Assembly (NCBI GenBank): GCA_025935155.1
Contig: JAICVV010000171.1
Coordinates: 1-5,266 of the forward strand
Reading direction: 5' to 3'
DNA length: 5,266 nucleotides
DNA from: Alphaproteobacteria bacterium
GTDB taxonomy: Bacteria > Pseudomonadota > Alphaproteobacteria > Micropepsales > Micropepsaceae
The notes beneath the pieces are model-generated. The model searched no databases. It was not told the origin of the DNA and worked only from the letters and a program-made list of their open reading frames with translations. Both the position numbers and the translations under genes were made by a program. Numbering within the stretch: the stretch's first letter is position 1; each line of letters starts with the position of its first letter. Below, one piece after another: positions 4,827 through 5,266 of the stretch.

Positions 4827-5266
4827 TCAATACAGGACCGATGGCAGCCAGGCGCCGGCGGGTTCGTTGTAAAGGCCGATGGTCATCAAGGTCATCGACT
4901 GGGTGATGCGAAGCCCGCGCGCCAGGCACCAGCGCAACAACTCGCCGTTGTGGGATGGGACAAGGAAGCCCGGGCCCGCGAACATTTCCGCCGCGCCGAT
5001 CAGCGCTTTCACATCGTCGGTGGTTTCGGCGACTGTGTGGCCGAAGAAGGCGACGTTGGTGGTATAGCCCGTGAGACGGCCCTGCCGCCCAACCACCATC
5101 GCCGGCGCGCCGTTTGCGAATGCCATCGCCACTTCTGCGGCGCGATCGTGCCCGTGCACGCGGCGGCAAAGCGCGTTGGCGGCTTCCGCATCGGCCGGCG
5201 TTGCAGGGCGAACGGCATAGTCATCGATGCGCTCGCCCACTGGCGGACCTTGCACACACGATAGAT
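4827..5266 (-). CDS. GNAT-like N-acetyltransferase, partial (C-terminal part)
   Basis: The visible part runs from the stop at 4827 to the window edge, with no stop codon before 5266, so the gene continues beyond it. A GTG at 5255 could serve as a start but has no ribosome site in view. The visible ~146 residues read YAVRPATPADAEAANALCRRVHGHDR, a GNAT-type beta1-alpha1 opening, then strands MVVGRQGRLTGY and TNVAFFGHTVAET, a helix LLRWCLARGLRI, and end GLYNEPAGAWLPSVLY. From memory, alphaproteobacterial proteins with this ending are about twice as long and carry two GNAT-like halves, so this is probably the second half. The Q/RxxGxG/A acetyl-CoA loop is not seen here and may lie in the missing half. 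Transfer of an acetyl group from acetyl-CoA is expected from the family; the substrate is unknown. Confidence 0.75.
   Translation of the reverse strand, partial: LSCVQGPPVGERIDDYAVRPATPADAEAANALCRRVHGHDRAAEVAMAFANGAPAMVVGRQGRLTGYTTNVAFFGHTVAETTDDVKALIGAAEMFAGPGFLVPSHNGELLRWCLARGLRITQSMTLMTIGLYNEPAGAWLPSVLY

Overview
The window is a GC-rich stretch of an alphaproteobacterial chromosome, probably from a soil or plant-associated member of the Hyphomicrobiales or a near relative. The lineage is inferred from three things: a PAS_5-type PAS protein, a cold-shock protein of the 'KFFN' type, and the general look of the conserved small proteins. No rRNA, tRNA, CRISPR array, transposase, phage gene or integration site is visible. 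I see no multi-gene defence or biosynthetic system; this looks like housekeeping and accessory chromosome with many small, mostly single-gene units.

Layout, left to right. Positions 1-313 hold no convincing gene but contain nested inverted repeats. Positions 314-1564 (+) encode a secreted seven-repeat GloVer (TIGR03803-type) beta-propeller-like protein. Positions 1720-1983 (-) encode a small basic, probably coiled-coil protein. Positions 2044-2247 (-) encode a cold-shock-domain protein, with a recognisable promoter at 2420-2448, a leader of about 165 nt and an intrinsic terminator at 2001-2034 that separates it from the small basic protein. Positions 2469-2960 (-) encode a GFA-family zinc protein. 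Positions 3095-3607 (+) encode a PAS_5 protein, divergent from the GFA gene. Positions 3630-4184 (-) encode a YkgJ-like cysteine-cluster protein, convergent with the PAS gene. Positions 4348-4803 (+) encode a small secreted protein of unknown function. The window ends inside a reverse-strand GNAT-like acetyltransferase gene (4827-5266) whose 5' part is cut off.

How the genes relate. Only the cold-shock gene and the small basic protein gene look like one transcription unit: the downstream gene has a strong ribosome binding site but almost no room for its own promoter after the terminator. The other genes alternate in strand and appear to be expressed separately. The most interesting part is regulatory: the cold-shock leader, with a predicted hairpin and a possible upstream pairing partner for its Shine-Dalgarno, followed by a terminator placed between two co-oriented genes.
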